DNA of 64,000 nt, taken from positions 868,001 through 932,000 of the forward strand of contig NZ_CP050855.1 of assembly GCF_000821185.2 (NCBI RefSeq), in the 5' to 3' direction. Within the stretch, counting starts at the first letter, position 1. The number at the start of each line of letters is the position of its first letter. The DNA is from Serratia symbiotica. Lineage in GTDB: Bacteria > Pseudomonadota > Gammaproteobacteria > Enterobacterales > Enterobacteriaceae. The notes under the pieces are model-generated. The model was not told the origin of the DNA. It saw nothing but the letters and a program-made list of their open reading frames with translations, and did no database searches. The position numbers and the translations under genes are program-made. Below, one piece after another: positions 63,255 to 64,000 of the stretch.

Positions 63255-64000
63255 GTGCTAGTTATTTTGGGTTATCTCGTGGTATTGGGTACGGTTTTTG
63301 GCGGATACATGATGGTGGGTGGCCATCTCGGTGCGCTGTATCAGCCGTCAGAGTTTCTGATTATTGGTGGGGCAGGTATTGGCGCTTTTATCGTCGGCAA
63401 CAGCGGTAAGGCGATCAAAGCCACGTTGCGCGCATTACCCGGGCTGATGCGCGGTTCGAAATACAGCAAGGCTCTGTATATGGATCTGATGGCGTTGCTG
63501 TATCTCCTGCTGGCTAAATCACGCCAGAAAGGCATGTTGTCTCTTGAGTTTGATATTGATAACCCAAGGGAAAGTGAAATTTTCTCTAAGTATCCGCGCC
63601 TCCTTTCTGATAATGTCGCGGTGGAATTTATCACCGACTATTTAAGGCTGATGGTGAGTGGCAACATGAATGCGTTTGAGGTCGAAGCGCTGATGGATGA
63701 AGAAATCGAAACTTTCGAACATGAAAGTGAAGTACCCGCCGGCAGCTTGGGGATGATGGGTGACTCGCTTCCGGCGTTCGGCATTGTGGCAGCGGTGATG
63801 GGGGTGGTACACGCGCTGGCCTCGGCTGATCGCCCAGCCGCTGAATTGGGGGCACTGATCGCCAATGCAATGGTCGGTACTTTCCTGGGTATTCTGCTGG
63901 CCTACGGGTTTATTTCTCCGCTTGCAGCGGTGTTGAGGCAGAAGAGTGCGGAGACGGTCAAGATGATGCAGTGTATCAAAGTGACACTACTGTCCAACAT
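63255..64000 (+). CDS. motA: MotA, flagellar stator protein (cut by window end)
   Basis: At least 248 of about 295 residues are in the window. It starts at GTG 63255 (MLVILGYLVVLGTVFGGYMM) and has family sequence throughout: four membrane helices, the cytoplasmic loop with RSKYSKALYMDLMALLY and LMDEEIETFE, and SLGMMGDSLPAFGIVAAVMG. With MotB it forms the proton channel that turns the flagellum. It follows flhC, the usual flhDC-motAB order. Confidence 0.95.
   Translation, partial: MLVILGYLVVLGTVFGGYMMVGGHLGALYQPSEFLIIGGAGIGAFIVGNSGKAIKATLRALPGLMRGSKYSKALYMDLMALLYLLLAKSRQKGMLSLEFDIDNPRESEIFSKYPRLLSDNVAVEFITDYLRLMVSGNMNAFEVEALMDEEIETFEHESEVPAGSLGMMGDSLPAFGIVAAVMGVVHALASADRPAAELGALIANAMVGTFLGILLAYGFISPLAAVLRQKSAETVKMMQCIKVTLLSN

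Overview
The window looks like a chromosome segment of a Serratia-like enterobacterium. The vertically inherited genes (queE, cycA, gabD, wrbA, citrate-lyase genes, mgtC-mgtB, ydeP, fdhD, umuDC, flhDC-motA) all read as close relatives of enterobacterial proteins. Many genes are broken by single-base indels, stops or deletions, and there are fragments of at least six insertion-sequence families. That mix of intact core genes, IS load and fresh pseudogenes suits a lineage in genome decay, such as a host-restricted Serratia (S. symbiotica is one candidate). The species is an inference.

Layout. 1-2150: the end of an IS3-family element, then a fimbrial tip adhesin. 2379-3050: queE. 3060-3740: IS3 and IS256 scraps. 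3830-10183: a collapsed Mu-like prophage, with a Dam-type methylase, frameshifted O-acyltransferase, tail-fibre assembly protein and tail fibre, then an IS1 copy, then a truncated MuB and a broken MuA. The IS1 joins late genes directly to early genes, so the middle of the phage is gone. MuA is fused into a truncated umuC (10184-10915), whose umuD partner keeps a perfect LexA box.

10184-29260: remains of an integrative and conjugative element. It holds a plasmid-type umuDC, an Rpn/YhgA-type nuclease, an AT-rich four-gene cargo operon on the minus strand (XRE regulator, unknown protein, VUT-like membrane protein, VOC-fold protein), an HNH protein and a conjugative type IVb pilus operon (pilL, N, O, P, Q, R, S, a second ATPase, V, M, U, T). 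It ends in a decayed P4-type integrase beside tRNA-Asn, the probable attachment site. The pilV adhesin gene carries G8 and G7 tracts and is out of frame by one base at the G7 tract, a candidate phase switch or recent mutation.

29515-36148: the citrate fermentation locus. The dpiA regulator has a premature stop, the sensor gene and nearly all of citC are missing, citD/citE are frameshifted and fused, and citF is frameshifted. citX, citG and the citT transporter remain open.

36273-43150: IS2-like, IS110 and IS481-type elements, among which lie an EntD-like phosphopantetheinyl transferase, wrbA, cycA, tRNA-Lys (CTT) and a scrap of a non-ribosomal peptide synthetase condensation domain. 43150-44280 is mostly unassigned.

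44310-64000: mainly ordinary chromosome: gabD, a dCache-GGDEF diguanylate cyclase, yidB, a cspE-like cold-shock gene, mgtC-mgtB with what look like attenuator and leader-peptide elements, ydeP, a DyP peroxidase, fdhD, a second complete SOS-controlled umuDC, and the flagellar master operon flhDC followed by motA, which runs off the window. Three perfect 19-bp tandem repeats lie just upstream of flhD.
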